This document shows positions 36,822 to 44,980 of a DNA stretch of 64,000 nucleotides, piece by piece. The translations under genes were made by a program, and so were the position numbers. Under the pieces are notes generated by a model that saw only the letters and a program-made list of their open reading frames with translations, did not search any database and had not been told where the DNA came from. Source of the DNA: DASUAS01 sp963750045 (GTDB lineage Bacteria > Actinomycetota > Acidimicrobiia > IMCC26256 > DASPTH01); the NCBI GenBank assembly GCA_963750045.1, contig CAVVPD010000008.1:124001-188000 (forward strand), given 5' to 3'. Numbering within the stretch: position 1 is the stretch's first letter; each line of letters starts with the position of its first letter.

Positions 36822-37180
36822 TCGAACTGCTGGAGGGCATGCCTGAAGGAGTTGTCGGGATCGAAGCCGTCGGCGAGGTCAGCGCGCACGACTACGAGAC
36901 CGTGCTGATCCCCGCGTTCGAGGCGGCGCGCACAGGGCACGAGCACGTGCGGGTCGTGTTCGTCGCCGGCGAGCGGTTCGAGGGATTCGCCGCCGGCGCG
37001 CTCTGGGACGACACGAAGTACGGCTTCTCGCACCTCAGGGGTTGGGGACGAGTGGCCCTGGTCACCGACGTCGACTGGATGCGCCACCTCACGCACGCGT
37101 TCAGCTGGTTGATCCCGGGGGGGATGCGGGTGTTCGCGGTCGCGGATCTCGAGGCGGCCAAGACGTGGGTGAGTGGTTGA
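36818..37180 (+). CDS. STAS/SpoIIAA-like protein
   Basis: This 120-residue protein of the SpoIIAA-like (Pfam STAS-like, CRAL-TRIO-related) family begins MIELLEGMPEGVVGIEAVGEVSAHDYETVLIPAFE and contains YGFSHLRGWGRVALVTDVDW and HAFSWLIPGGMRVF. These small alpha/beta proteins are thought to bind lipids or sense hydrophobic ligands. It is coupled to the flavin protein upstream and the VOC gene downstream. Confidence 0.8.
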   Translation: MIELLEGMPEGVVGIEAVGEVSAHDYETVLIPAFEAARTGHEHVRVVFVAGERFEGFAAGALWDDTKYGFSHLRGWGRVALVTDVDWMRHLTHAFSWLIPGGMRVFAVADLEAAKTWVSG

Positions 37181-37191
37181 ACCCGATCGAG

Positions 37192-37537
37192 ATGATCAAC
37201 GCGGTCACGCTGGTGACCGCGGACATGGGCACGTCGTTCGCGTTCTACGATGCGCTCGGGTTCGTCGTGGTGGCGGGTGGACCCGATACCGCCTTCACGA
37301 CCTACTCCGCCGGTGCAGGCTTCCTGAACGTCCAGTACGACCCGCAGCACGCGCCGGTCAGGTCCATCTGGGGCAGGGTGATCTTCTGGGTGGTCGACGT
37401 CGACGCGCTGTACGCACAAGCGCGTGAGCACGGGTACGAACCCGAGACCGTGCCGGCGGACGCGCCCTGGGGTGAGCGCTACTTCCACCTGCGCGATCCC
37501 GACGGCCACGAGCTGAGCTTCGCTGCGCCCGTCATGA
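37192..37537 (+). CDS. VOC-family protein, probable frameshift at C-terminus
   Basis: This glyoxalase-fold protein of about 115 residues has INAVTLVTADMGTSFAFYDALGFVVVAG, then GRVIFWVVDVDALYAQAREHGYEPE, and ends RDPDGHELSFAAP. The observed frame then runs on to 37803 through sequence antisense to the next gene. Removing one C at about 37528-37530 (TGCGCC[C]GTCATGA) ends the protein as FAAPS, the usual VOC ending, at TGA 37535-37537. The start is ATG 37192; a TTG at 37177 overlapping the upstream stop is possible. Its position after the STAS-like gene implies a common transcript. Confidence 0.78.
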
Positions 37538-37541
37538 CGGG

Positions 37542-37559
37542 CGGGCGGTCAACCGCCCG
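37542..37559. terminator. Bidirectional terminator hairpin
   Basis: CGGGCGG and CCGCCCG pair perfectly around a TCAA loop, forming a seven-base GC stem between the converging VOC and phosphotransferase genes. The loop and stem contain the TGA of the minus-strand gene. Confidence 0.6.
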
Positions 37560-38592
37560 TGAGCTCGAGGGCCATCGCGGCGAGAGTCGAGACGGTCTCG
37601 GTGGTTCGGGCGGCACGAACGGGATCCGCCGCCGCCATCCGCTTCACCGCGCCCTGCGAGATCACGGCGAGCTTGTAGGTCGCGAGCGCTCGGTAGAAGT
37701 CGATCCGGCCGAGATCGGTGCCGCTGGTGGTCGCGTACCGGTCGAGCAGCGTGTCCACGTCGGGGAACCCGGGGTTGGCCCGGTGCGCCTGCGGGCGGCG
37801 TGAGCGCCACATGATCTCGCCGACGTCACCCCAGTAGACCGCCACCATGCCGACGTCGGTGAGCGGATCACCGAGGGTCGACATCTCCCAGTCGAGGATC
37901 GCCTGCATGCGCGTCGGGTCGTCGGTGCGCCACATCGTGTTGTTGAAGCTGTAGTCGCCGTGCACGATCCCGTGGCGGCGCTCGGCGGGGACCGACCGAG
38001 CGAGTCGCGCACCGACCTCGTCGATGGCGGGCATCTCGACGGTCTTGGACTTCTCCCACTGCGTCTGCCAGCGCGCCACCTGTCGGGTGAGATATCCGGC
38101 CGGCCGGCCGAAGTCGCCCAGACCGACGGTCTCGGGATCCACCGCGTGGAGTCGTGCCAGCACGTCGACCAGCTCGTACGACGCGCGCAGTCCCTGATCC
38201 TCGGCGAGATCGGCCACCGCGTCGACGTCGTCGTAGACCACGCCGTCGAGGCGCTGCATCAGGTAGAAGGGAGCGCCGATCACCGCGGTGTCGGTGCACT
38301 CGGCGACCTGCGGCGCCACGGGCACGTCGGTCGCCTCCAGCGCCGCCTGCACCCGGTGCTCACGGCCCATGTCGTGAGCGGTCGCGAGCACATGGCTCGT
38401 GGGAGGTCGGCGCAACACCCAGTCGTGTCTGCCGTCGCGCACGCGGAACGTGAGGTTCGAGGAACCGCCCGCGAGTTGCGTGACCTCGACCCGTCCGCTC
38501 GTCCCGGGCACCTGCTCGGCGATCCACGCGCCGAGCCGGTCGGGCGGGACGGCAGCGGCAACGTCGACCGGGGTGGTCTGCTCGGCGGCCAT
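37549..38592 (-). CDS. Phosphotransferase-family protein (ACAD10/11 N-terminal-like)
   Basis: This 347-residue aminoglycoside-phosphotransferase-fold protein has GGSSNLTFRVRDGRHDWVLRRPP (nucleotide-binding part), catalytic RRHGIVHGDYSFNNTMW (the HGDxxxxN Brenner motif), and metal-binding AILDWEMSTLGDPLTDVG. This branch is typically located beside acyl-CoA dehydrogenases. In animals it is fused to one (ACAD10/11) and phosphorylates 4-hydroxyacyl-CoAs, which allows their degradation. The TGATG overlap with the upstream acyl-CoA dehydrogenase gene supports the same role here. Confidence 0.9.
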   Translation of the reverse strand: MAAEQTTPVDVAAAVPPDRLGAWIAEQVPGTSGRVEVTQLAGGSSNLTFRVRDGRHDWVLRRPPTSHVLATAHDMGREHRVQAALEATDVPVAPQVAECTDTAVIGAPFYLMQRLDGVVYDDVDAVADLAEDQGLRASYELVDVLARLHAVDPETVGLGDFGRPAGYLTRQVARWQTQWEKSKTVEMPAIDEVGARLARSVPAERRHGIVHGDYSFNNTMWRTDDPTRMQAILDWEMSTLGDPLTDVGMVAVYWGDVGEIMWRSRRPQAHRANPGFPDVDTLLDRYATTSGTDLGRIDFYRALATYKLAVISQGAVKRMAAADPVRAARTTETVSTLAAMALELTGG

Positions 38593-39890
38593 CAGAAGTT
38601 GGCCGCCTCGTTGTCGAGGTACTCGGCGAACCGGGCGCGCAGCTCCGCCTTGCGGCTGGGCACGTGCCGGCTGGGCCAGCCTTCGACCGGCTTGTACGCC
38701 TTGGCCCGCTTGTTGGCGACGAACGACTTGTGAACCTCGTCGGCGCCGTCGGCGATGCGGAACTGGCGGGCGGACACGTACATGGTGGCGAGGGGCAGGT
38801 CGGTCGACCAGCCGAGCGCGCCGTGGACCTGGATGGCCCGGTCGATCACGTCGTGGAGCACCCGGGCGCCCCAGAACTTGAGCTCGGCGATCTCGACCCG
38901 AGCCTTCGACGCGCCCTCGTTGTCCCACACCCACGCGCTGTGCAACGCCATGAGCCGCAAGGCCCGGATGTCGCCCGACGACTCGGCGATCATCTCCTGG
39001 ATCATCTGCTTCTCGATGAGCAGCTCACCCTTCGTGCTCCGGCTGATCGCCCGTTCGCACATCATGTCGAAGGCCGCGTTGCACTGGCCGACCCACCGCA
39101 TCGCATGGTGGATGCGGCCGCCGTTCAGGCGCTTCTGGGCGAGCACGAACCCGTCGCCCTCGTCGCCGACGCGATTGGCCACCGGCACCCGGCAGTCGCG
39201 GAGGAAGATCTCGGCGTGCCCTCCCGACCGGAAGTGACCCGGGTACGGGTGGTGCATGTTGAACACGTCGCGCGCGATCTCGAGCCCGGGCGTGCCCTTC
39301 GGGATGATGAAGAACGACGCCGCCTTGTGCGGCGGGTTGTCGGGGTTGGTGACCGCCATCAGGAGGATGAAGTCGGCCTTGGACGCGTTCGACGCGAACC
39401 ACTTGTGGCCGTTGATCACGTACTCGTCGCCGTCGCGCTCGGCGTGCGTCGCGATCATGGTCGGGTCGCTGCCCGAGAAGTGCGGCTCGGTGAGCGAGAA
39501 GCACGACGTGATCTCGCCGCGGAGCAGGGGCTCGAGCCACTGCTTCTTCTGCTCGTCGGTGCCGCCGATGGCGATGAGCTCACTGTTGCCGGAGTCGGGT
39601 GCCTGGTTGCCGAACACCACCGGCGCCGGCCCACAGCGCCCGAGGATCTCGTGCATCAAGGCGAGCTTCACCTGGCCGTAGCCCTGGCCTCCGAGCTCGG
39701 GATCGAGGTGGCACGCCCAGAGCCCGCGGACCTTGACCTGCTCTTGGAGCGGCGCGATGGCGCGCTTCCAGCTCGCGTCGGTCATGTCGTCGTAGAACAG
39801 CGACAGCGGCTCGATCTCCTCGTCGACCAATCGCCGCATCCATTCCAGTTGCGCCGCGAATTCCGGGTCGGTCGAGAAATCCCAGGCCAT
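38592..39890 (-). CDS. Acyl-CoA dehydrogenase
   Basis: This 432-residue flavoenzyme has GLWACHLDPELGGQGYGQVKLALMHEILGRC, the FAD-contact segment TSCFSLTEPHFSGSDP, WFASNASKADFILLMAVT, and C-terminal QVHGALGWSTDLPLATMYVSARQFRIADGADEVHKSFVANKRAKAY. The E of DGADE sits at the usual position near the active site. This is the ACAD11-like subgroup, and the phosphotransferase partner is encoded next with overlapping stop and start. It oxidises an acyl-CoA, perhaps 4-hydroxyacyl-derived. Only 23 bases separate its ATG from the divergent SDR start. Confidence 0.93.
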   Translation of the reverse strand: MAWDFSTDPEFAAQLEWMRRLVDEEIEPLSLFYDDMTDASWKRAIAPLQEQVKVRGLWACHLDPELGGQGYGQVKLALMHEILGRCGPAPVVFGNQAPDSGNSELIAIGGTDEQKKQWLEPLLRGEITSCFSLTEPHFSGSDPTMIATHAERDGDEYVINGHKWFASNASKADFILLMAVTNPDNPPHKAASFFIIPKGTPGLEIARDVFNMHHPYPGHFRSGGHAEIFLRDCRVPVANRVGDEGDGFVLAQKRLNGGRIHHAMRWVGQCNAAFDMMCERAISRSTKGELLIEKQMIQEMIAESSGDIRALRLMALHSAWVWDNEGASKARVEIAELKFWGARVLHDVIDRAIQVHGALGWSTDLPLATMYVSARQFRIADGADEVHKSFVANKRAKAYKPVEGWPSRHVPSRKAELRARFAEYLDNEAANF

Positions 39891-39913
39891 GAGGCGGAGT
39901 ATAAGGTCGGCCC

Positions 39914-40691
39914 GTGGGGCAGCTCCTCGGCCGAGTGGCCGTGATCACGGGCGGCGGCCGGGGTATCGGCCGGGCCCTCGCGCTCCGTTTCGCGCGTGAG
40001 GGCGCGACGGTCGTGGTGTCGTCCCGTACGGCGGCCGACCTCGACGCGGTGGTCGAACGGGTGGCGGCGAACGGCGGAGCAACCGGGCTCGCGGTGGTCG
40101 CCGACGCGTGCCGACCGCGCCGACGCCCGCCGTCCCGTGACCGAGGCGCTCGGGCGGTTCGGCCGGGTCGACATCCTGGTGAACAACGTGGGTGGATCGG
40201 TTGGTCGCAACCATGATCCGTTCACGGGTGACGACGAGAGCTTCGAGCGCACGCTCGCCTTGAACCTCACGTCGGCGTGGTGGACGACGCGCGCCGCGCT
40301 CCCCGTCATGCGGGAACAACAGTGGGGGCGCATCGTCAACATCGGGTCCGGCGCCTCCAAGCGCGTGGCCGGCAGCTTGGCCTACACCACCGCCAAGCAC
40401 GCGCTCATCGGGTTCACCCGCCAGCTGGCGATGGCGACGGGCACCGAGGGCATCACCGTCAACTGCCTGTGCCCGGGCTGGACGAACACGTCGCTGCTCG
40501 ACTTCGAGCAGGTCGCACGGCGGGCGGGCTCGACCGTCGATGAGGCGGTGGCGACCGCGGAGCGGGACAACGCGCAGCACCGGGTCCTCGAACCCGAGGA
40601 GCTGGCCGGGATGGCCACGCTGTTGGTCTCCGACGAGGGTGCCGGCATCACCGGTCAGGTGATCAGCGTCGACGGCGGGTATCGGATCTGA
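39914..40691 (+). CDS. SDR-family oxidoreductase, frameshifted
   Basis: This SDR begins MGQLLGRVAVITGGGRGIGRALALRFAREGATVVV (GTG start). After LAVVADAC it continues one base later at DRADARRPVTEALGRFGRVDILVNNVGGS. Removing one C at about 40111 (GCGTG[C]CGACCGCG) joins the parts. Later motifs are the Ser in IGSGASKRVAGS, catalytic YTTAKHAL, and CPGWTNTSLL. The full length is about 258 residues. It starts the plus-strand half of a beta-oxidation-like cluster whose next genes are two MaoC-type hydratases, so it is a good candidate 3-hydroxyacyl-CoA dehydrogenase. Confidence 0.88.
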
Positions 40692-40721
40692 CCCCTCCGC
40701 ACCGCGTAAGGTACGCCGCCA

Positions 40722-41249
40722 ATGGCACCGGATCGCACCTACATCACCCCTGCGATGCGCGACGTCGTCGGCCTCGAGCTGCGGCGGGGCACGTCGTTCC
40801 CCATCACCGACTCCGACATCCGGCGTTGGGCGCTCGCCGTCTACTACCCCGAGCCCGCTCCACGGTTGTTCTGGGACGCCGCGTACGCGGCGGGCACCTC
40901 CCACGGCGGCATCGTCGCCCCGGAGGAGTTCAATCCCTTCGCGTGGATGACGCAGCCCGACCCCGACGAGCCCGCGAAGCCGCGGGTGCCGCTCGGGTTC
41001 GTGTCGCCCGAGGAGACGCTCGGGCTGCCGCGGCCCGAGACCACGTCGTTGATCAACGGTGGGACCGAGGTCGACTACGGCGTGCGCATGCGCCCGGGCG
41101 ACGTCATCACCTCGGTGTCACGCCTGGCCGGCTACTCCGAACGAGAGGGACGTCTCGGTCTCATGCTGTTCACCACCAGTGAAGACACCTGGACCAATCA
41201 GCGGGACGAGACGGTCAAGACGTCGCGCAGCACGCTGATCCGGTACTGA
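40722..41249 (+). CDS. MaoC-like/FAS1-type dehydratase N-terminal domain protein
   Basis: This 175-residue hot-dog protein has FPITDSDIRRWALAVYYPEPAPRLFWDAAYA, EEFNPFAW, and ALNGGTEVDYGVRMRPGDVITSVSRLAGYSEREGR-like sequence (here INGGTEVDYGVRMRPGD). This is the N-terminal MaoC half that lacks the catalytic Asp-His pair and pairs with a separate catalytic subunit, as in the mycobacterial HadA/ChsH family. The catalytic partner follows one base after the stop codon. The pair would form an enoyl-CoA hydratase heteromer. Confidence 0.87.
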   Translation: MAPDRTYITPAMRDVVGLELRRGTSFPITDSDIRRWALAVYYPEPAPRLFWDAAYAAGTSHGGIVAPEEFNPFAWMTQPDPDEPAKPRVPLGFVSPEETLGLPRPETTSLINGGTEVDYGVRMRPGDVITSVSRLAGYSEREGRLGLMLFTTSEDTWTNQRDETVKTSRSTLIRY

Positions 41250-41250
41250 C

Positions 41251-41673
41251 ATGGCCGTCGACTCGGGAACCGTCACCGTGGGCACCGAGCTCCCGCCGTT
41301 CGTGCGCACCACCGACTTCCACAACTGGAACCGGTATGCCGCGGTGAACGACGAGTTCGTGCCCATCCACATGGACGACGAAGCCGGGCGCGCCCAGGGC
41401 TTTGCCGGCGCGTTCGGCATGGGCAACCTCTTGTGGTCCTACCTGCACGACATGCTGCGCGAGTGGATGGGCGACGACGGCCGCATCCTGTCGATGTCCT
41501 GCAGCTTCCGCGCCCCCAACAACCGGGGGATGACGATCGAGGCCCGGGGGACGGTGGTCGGTGTGCGCGAGGAGGACGGCAACACGCTGGTCGACGTCGA
41601 GCTGGCGGTGGTCGACCACGACGCGCCCGACACCGTGTTGGTGCCCGCCACCGCGACCGTGGCGTTGCCCTGA
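41251..41673 (+). CDS. MaoC-family enoyl-CoA hydratase (catalytic subunit)
   Basis: This 140-residue hot-dog hydratase has TTDFHNWNRYAAVNDEFVPIHMDDEAGRAQGFAGAFGMGNLLWSYL. The catalytic dyad is the Asp of NDEFVPIH and the His five residues later. The rest is SMSCSFRAPNNRGMTIEARG and VDVELAVVDHD. It pairs with the previous gene as the usual two-subunit (R)-type hydratase of sterol or branched-chain side-chain oxidation. It lies at the end of the SDR-MaoC-MaoC unit and converges with a zinc alcohol dehydrogenase. Confidence 0.9.
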   Translation: MAVDSGTVTVGTELPPFVRTTDFHNWNRYAAVNDEFVPIHMDDEAGRAQGFAGAFGMGNLLWSYLHDMLREWMGDDGRILSMSCSFRAPNNRGMTIEARGTVVGVREEDGNTLVDVELAVVDHDAPDTVLVPATATVALP

Positions 41674-41688
41674 CCGGCGCGTCTGCAC

Positions 41689-42672
41689 CTACGGCAGCAC
41701 GAGGACCTTGCGCTGGTCCTTGGCCTCGGTGAGCTCGCGGAAGGCGTCGTTGACGCCGTCGAGCCCGATCCGTCGGGTGACGAACGGTTCGGCGTCGACG
41801 GTGCCGCGGCCCAACGCGTCGACCACATACGCGAACTCGCGTCGCGTGTAGTAGACGACGAAGTCCATCGACAGCTCGTGGAGCACCGCCATGATCGGCA
41901 CGTAGGGATCGGGCTTGGTGCACACCCCGGCGATCACGACCCGCCCGTGCAACGCGGCGGCGCGTACACACACGTCGGTCATGCCGGGCAGGCCGACGCA
42001 CTCGAACACGACGTCGTAGCGTCGCTCGATCGGCTCCGTCGTCGGGTCGAGTGTGCGCGTCGCGCCGAACGACTCCGCCGCGGCGCGACGTACCGCCGAT
42101 GGATCGGAGACGACCAGTTCGGCGACGCCCGCCTGGGCCACCCAGCTGATGACCGAGAGGCCCACAGGGCCGGCGCCGACCACGAGCACGCGGTCGCCGG
42201 CGCGTGGCCGCGCGCGTTCGACGGCATGGAGCCCGACGGCGAGCGGCTCGACCAGCGCGCCCAGCGAGGGATCGAGCGACTCGGGCAGCGCGACGGTCTC
42301 GCGGGCATCGACCCGCACGAATTCGGCGAAGGCGCCGGGGCTGCCGCCCACACCGACCAGATCCGCCTCGGCGCAATGCGCCGGCTCACCGTTGACGCAC
42401 GGCGCGCAGTGCCCGCACCCGATGATGGGCAGGGCGGTGACGTGCCGGCCGACGTGCCACTCAGGCGCCGCGTCCGCGCCGGCCGCCACGACCTCGCCAC
42501 AGAACTCGTGGCCCATCACCAGCCCGGCGGGCATCGAAGGCCGCAGCTTGAGGTCGGAGCCGCAGATGCCGCACGCGGCGACCCGCAGGACGAGCTCGCC
42601 CGGGCCCGGTGAGGGATCGGGCAGGTCCGCCACCTCGAGGTCGTTGCTCTCGTTCAGCACAGCAGCACGCAT
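41689..42672 (-). CDS. Zinc-dependent alcohol dehydrogenase (MDR family)
   Basis: This 327-residue medium-chain dehydrogenase has catalytic-zinc ligands in CGICGSDLK (Cys) and GHEFCGEV (His-Glu), and a structural zinc site with four cysteines in GCGHCAPCVNGEPAHC. The NAD(P)-binding motif is LVVGAGPVGLSVISW. It belongs to the threonine/sorbitol dehydrogenase-like group and oxidises a secondary alcohol or polyol. The gene converges on the MaoC pair and is divergent from the SMP-30 gene with 30 bases between starts, so they probably share a regulatory site. Confidence 0.92.
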   Translation of the reverse strand: MRAAVLNESNDLEVADLPDPSPGPGELVLRVAACGICGSDLKLRPSMPAGLVMGHEFCGEVVAAGADAAPEWHVGRHVTALPIIGCGHCAPCVNGEPAHCAEADLVGVGGSPGAFAEFVRVDARETVALPESLDPSLGALVEPLAVGLHAVERARPRAGDRVLVVGAGPVGLSVISWVAQAGVAELVVSDPSAVRRAAAESFGATRTLDPTTEPIERRYDVVFECVGLPGMTDVCVRAAALHGRVVIAGVCTKPDPYVPIMAVLHELSMDFVVYYTRREFAYVVDALGRGTVDAEPFVTRRIGLDGVNDAFRELTEAKDQRKVLVLP

Positions 42673-42702
42673 GCCACGATGCTAGAGCCGTAGGCTCCGG
42701 AG

Positions 42703-43542
42703 ATGGCCGGGCTCCCCGTGTTCGTCGACGGCATCGACTTCGGTGAAGGACCGCGCTGGCACGACGGCCGGCTCTGGTTCTCGGACTTCCACCAGCACAC
42801 CGTGTCGTCGGTCGGGCCCGACGGTGTGCGGCGGGTCGAGCTCGAGCTCGCCGACTTCCCGAGCGGTCTCGGTTGGTTGCCGGACGGTCGCCTCCTCGCG
42901 GTGGCCATGCAGTCCCGCCGCGTGTTGCGGGTCGAGCCCGACGGCACGGTCGCCGTCCATGCCGACCTCTCTGCTGTCGCGACCGGCCGCTGCAACGACA
43001 TGGTCGTCGCCGTCGATGGGACCGCCTACGTCGGCAACTTCGGCTTCGAGCTCGGCTCGCCCAGGCAACCGGCGGCGTTGGCGAGGGTGCGGCCCACCGG
43101 TGAGGTCGACGTTGCCGCCGACGGTCTCGAGTTCCCCAACGGCTCCGTGATCACCCCCGACGGCGCCACGTTGATCGTCGGCGAGACGTTCGGGAAGCGC
43201 GCGACCGCGTTTACGATCGCGGCCGACGGAAGCCTACGTGGTCGGCGCCTCTGGGCCGACCTCGGCGACGTGCTCCCGGACGGGTGCAGCCTGGACGCAG
43301 AAGGTGCGATCTGGTTCGCCGACGCGGACGGGACGGAGGTGGTGCGAGTGCGCGAAGGCGGCGAGATCACCGACCGGGTCGAAGTGGGTCAACGGACGTT
43401 CGCGTGCGCGCTCGGCGGCGACGACGGTCGCACCCTCTACGTGGTCGCCGCCGAGAGCGCACGCGACAAGGACACCGTGGGGACAGCCACCGGCACCATC
43501 CGGACGCTGCGGGTCGACGTGCCCCACGCGGGACTTCCGTGA
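42703..43542 (+). CDS. SMP-30/gluconolactonase-family protein
   Basis: This 279-residue six-bladed beta-propeller has EGPRWHDGRLWFSDFHQHTVSSVGPDG (metal-ligand Glu), DMVVAVDGTAYVGNFGFEL with the central Asn, FPNGSVITPDGATLIVGETFGKR with a second Asn, and the late PDGCSLDAEGAIWFAD containing the catalytic Asp. This family hydrolyses lactones using a divalent metal. It is the first gene of an overlapping operon that leads into a Coq4-like protein and a cyclase; the divergent alcohol dehydrogenase could feed it a lactone, which is inference. Confidence 0.9.
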   Translation: MAGLPVFVDGIDFGEGPRWHDGRLWFSDFHQHTVSSVGPDGVRRVELELADFPSGLGWLPDGRLLAVAMQSRRVLRVEPDGTVAVHADLSAVATGRCNDMVVAVDGTAYVGNFGFELGSPRQPAALARVRPTGEVDVAADGLEFPNGSVITPDGATLIVGETFGKRATAFTIAADGSLRGRRLWADLGDVLPDGCSLDAEGAIWFADADGTEVVRVREGGEITDRVEVGQRTFACALGGDDGRTLYVVAAESARDKDTVGTATGTIRTLRVDVPHAGLP

Positions 43543-43558
43543 CCCGGGGGCTCGACCG

Positions 43559-44654
43559 ATGACCTCCGATCCGGCGCCCGGCCTCGGCGGCCACGATGTG
43601 GAGGAGGTGACGCTGGTCGCCCGGGGGATCGCCACGGCCGTGGCACCCGAAACCGGTGTGACCGACGTCCAGGCGCAGCTGCTGGAAGCGATCGCGAGCG
43701 CCCTCACCGGATTCTCGCTCGACTACCGGTCGCTCGACCCGCTCGGACCCGACGAGCTCGCGGGCGTTTTGGCCGGGCGTGATCTCGGCTACCGGCAGCG
43801 GATCGTCCATCACATGGTGCTCGGCGAGCTCGTCTTGCGGCCGATCCCGACGGTGGTCGCGCACCGTGTTGCCGTGTACGCGGAGGCGCTGGGCGTGAAG
43901 GACGACTTCGTGCGCGTGGCGCGCCGGTACGCGCAGGGCGCGTACGGGCTGGCGTGGATGGATCTCCAGCGCAGCGGCTTCGTCGAGCACGTGCGCGATG
44001 CGGCGGAGGAGGAGTCCCGGGCAGTTCCTGCGCCGGCACCGTTCGAGCCGGCGCAGCTCGACCCCGAGCTCGCGGCACGGTGGCGCGCCTTCGAGGACCT
44101 TCCCGCGGAGACGCTCGGGCGTTGCGTCTGGGAGATGTACGACGGCCGAGGCTTCGAGTTGCCCGGGACGTCCGGCGGTGCCCCGAAGTACCTCGCGCAG
44201 CACGACTTCGTGCACGTGCTCGGCGAGTACGGCACGAACCTGAAGGGCGAGCTGGAGGTCTTCGCGTTCATCGGGCGTGCCGATCCGGACCCGAAGGGCT
44301 TCGCATGGTTGGCCACGTTGACCGGCCTCTTCGAGACGGGCTACATCACCAGCACCGGCTTCTTCGATCGCGACGTGCGCCAACCAGTCATGCAAGCGCC
44401 CGGAATGCAGCTGCGGGTCGCCGACGGGATCCGGCGGGGCAAGGTCGTGTGCGAGCGATACGGAGTCGATCTCTTCGAGGTCGATTTCTACGGCTTCGCC
44501 GACCGGCCCGTCGACGAGGTCCGCGAGGTGCTCGGCGTCCCGCCCAAGTCGTCCGCGGCGATCGAGCGCGGGTTCCGTCGGCCCCTTCGACCTCGCAGGC
44601 ATGTCCGAGACCCAACGCCGGGTCGTTGCGCAACGTCGAGGAGAGAGCACGTGA
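43559..44654 (+). CDS. Coq4-like protein, frameshifted near 3' end
   Basis: The decisive feature is HDFVHVLGEYGTNLKGE, which matches the Coq4 metal-binding pattern HDxxH-x11-E exactly. It is preceded by CVWEMYDGRGFELPGTSGGAPKYLAQ as in Coq4. The protein of about 364 residues is longer than eukaryotic Coq4, with an extra helical N-terminus (residues 1-150). The observed frame continues into the next gene. Removing one G at 44567-44570 (GAGCGC[G]GGTTCC) gives GSVGPFDLAGMSETQRRVVAQ and a stop at 44654, overlapping the next start as GTGA. Coq4 acts in ubiquinone synthesis, whereas actinobacteria use menaquinone, so the role here is open. Confidence 0.78.
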
Positions 44655-44980
44655 ACCAGAACTTCACCCAGACGATCACCGTGCGCTGCGCCGACCCCGC
44701 ACCGCTTGTCGCGTTGCTCGCACAGTGGGATGTCGATCAGGCGACCAGCGACATCATGGGCTACATGGGGACGCGCCTGCTCGCCGATCGTGAGCACCCG
44801 GGCTGCTACCTCATCGTCGCCGATTTCGGCGTCGTCGATCCCGACGTGTCGGCAGCCGACGAAGCCGTACGCAACAACGCGCGGCCCGAAACCCAGGCGT
44901 GGGCGGCGCGCCTCATCGAGGTGATCGACGGTCAACCGGAATACCACCATCACGACGAGCTGTACCGTACCGATCGATGA
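44651..44980 (+). CDS. Small conserved protein of unknown function (possible dimeric alpha/beta-barrel)
   Basis: This 109-residue protein starts MNQNFTQTITVRCADPAPLVALL at GTG 44651 behind a GAGGAGAG ribosome site. The YLIVADFGVVDPDVSAADEAVRN and PEYHHHDELYRT segments suggest a small ferredoxin-like fold such as an antibiotic-biosynthesis-monooxygenase relative, but I do not recognise a family with confidence. It overlaps the Coq4-like gene by four bases and the cyclase fusion by four (ATGA), so all three are translated together. Confidence 0.72.
   Translation: MNQNFTQTITVRCADPAPLVALLAQWDVDQATSDIMGYMGTRLLADREHPGCYLIVADFGVVDPDVSAADEAVRNNARPETQAWAARLIEVIDGQPEYHHHDELYRTDR

Noticed and set aside
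43238..44980. A 580-residue fusion of the Coq4-like and small downstream protein
   Set aside because: A ribosome site and GTG precede the small protein, and a one-base repair gives the Coq4-like protein its own stop.
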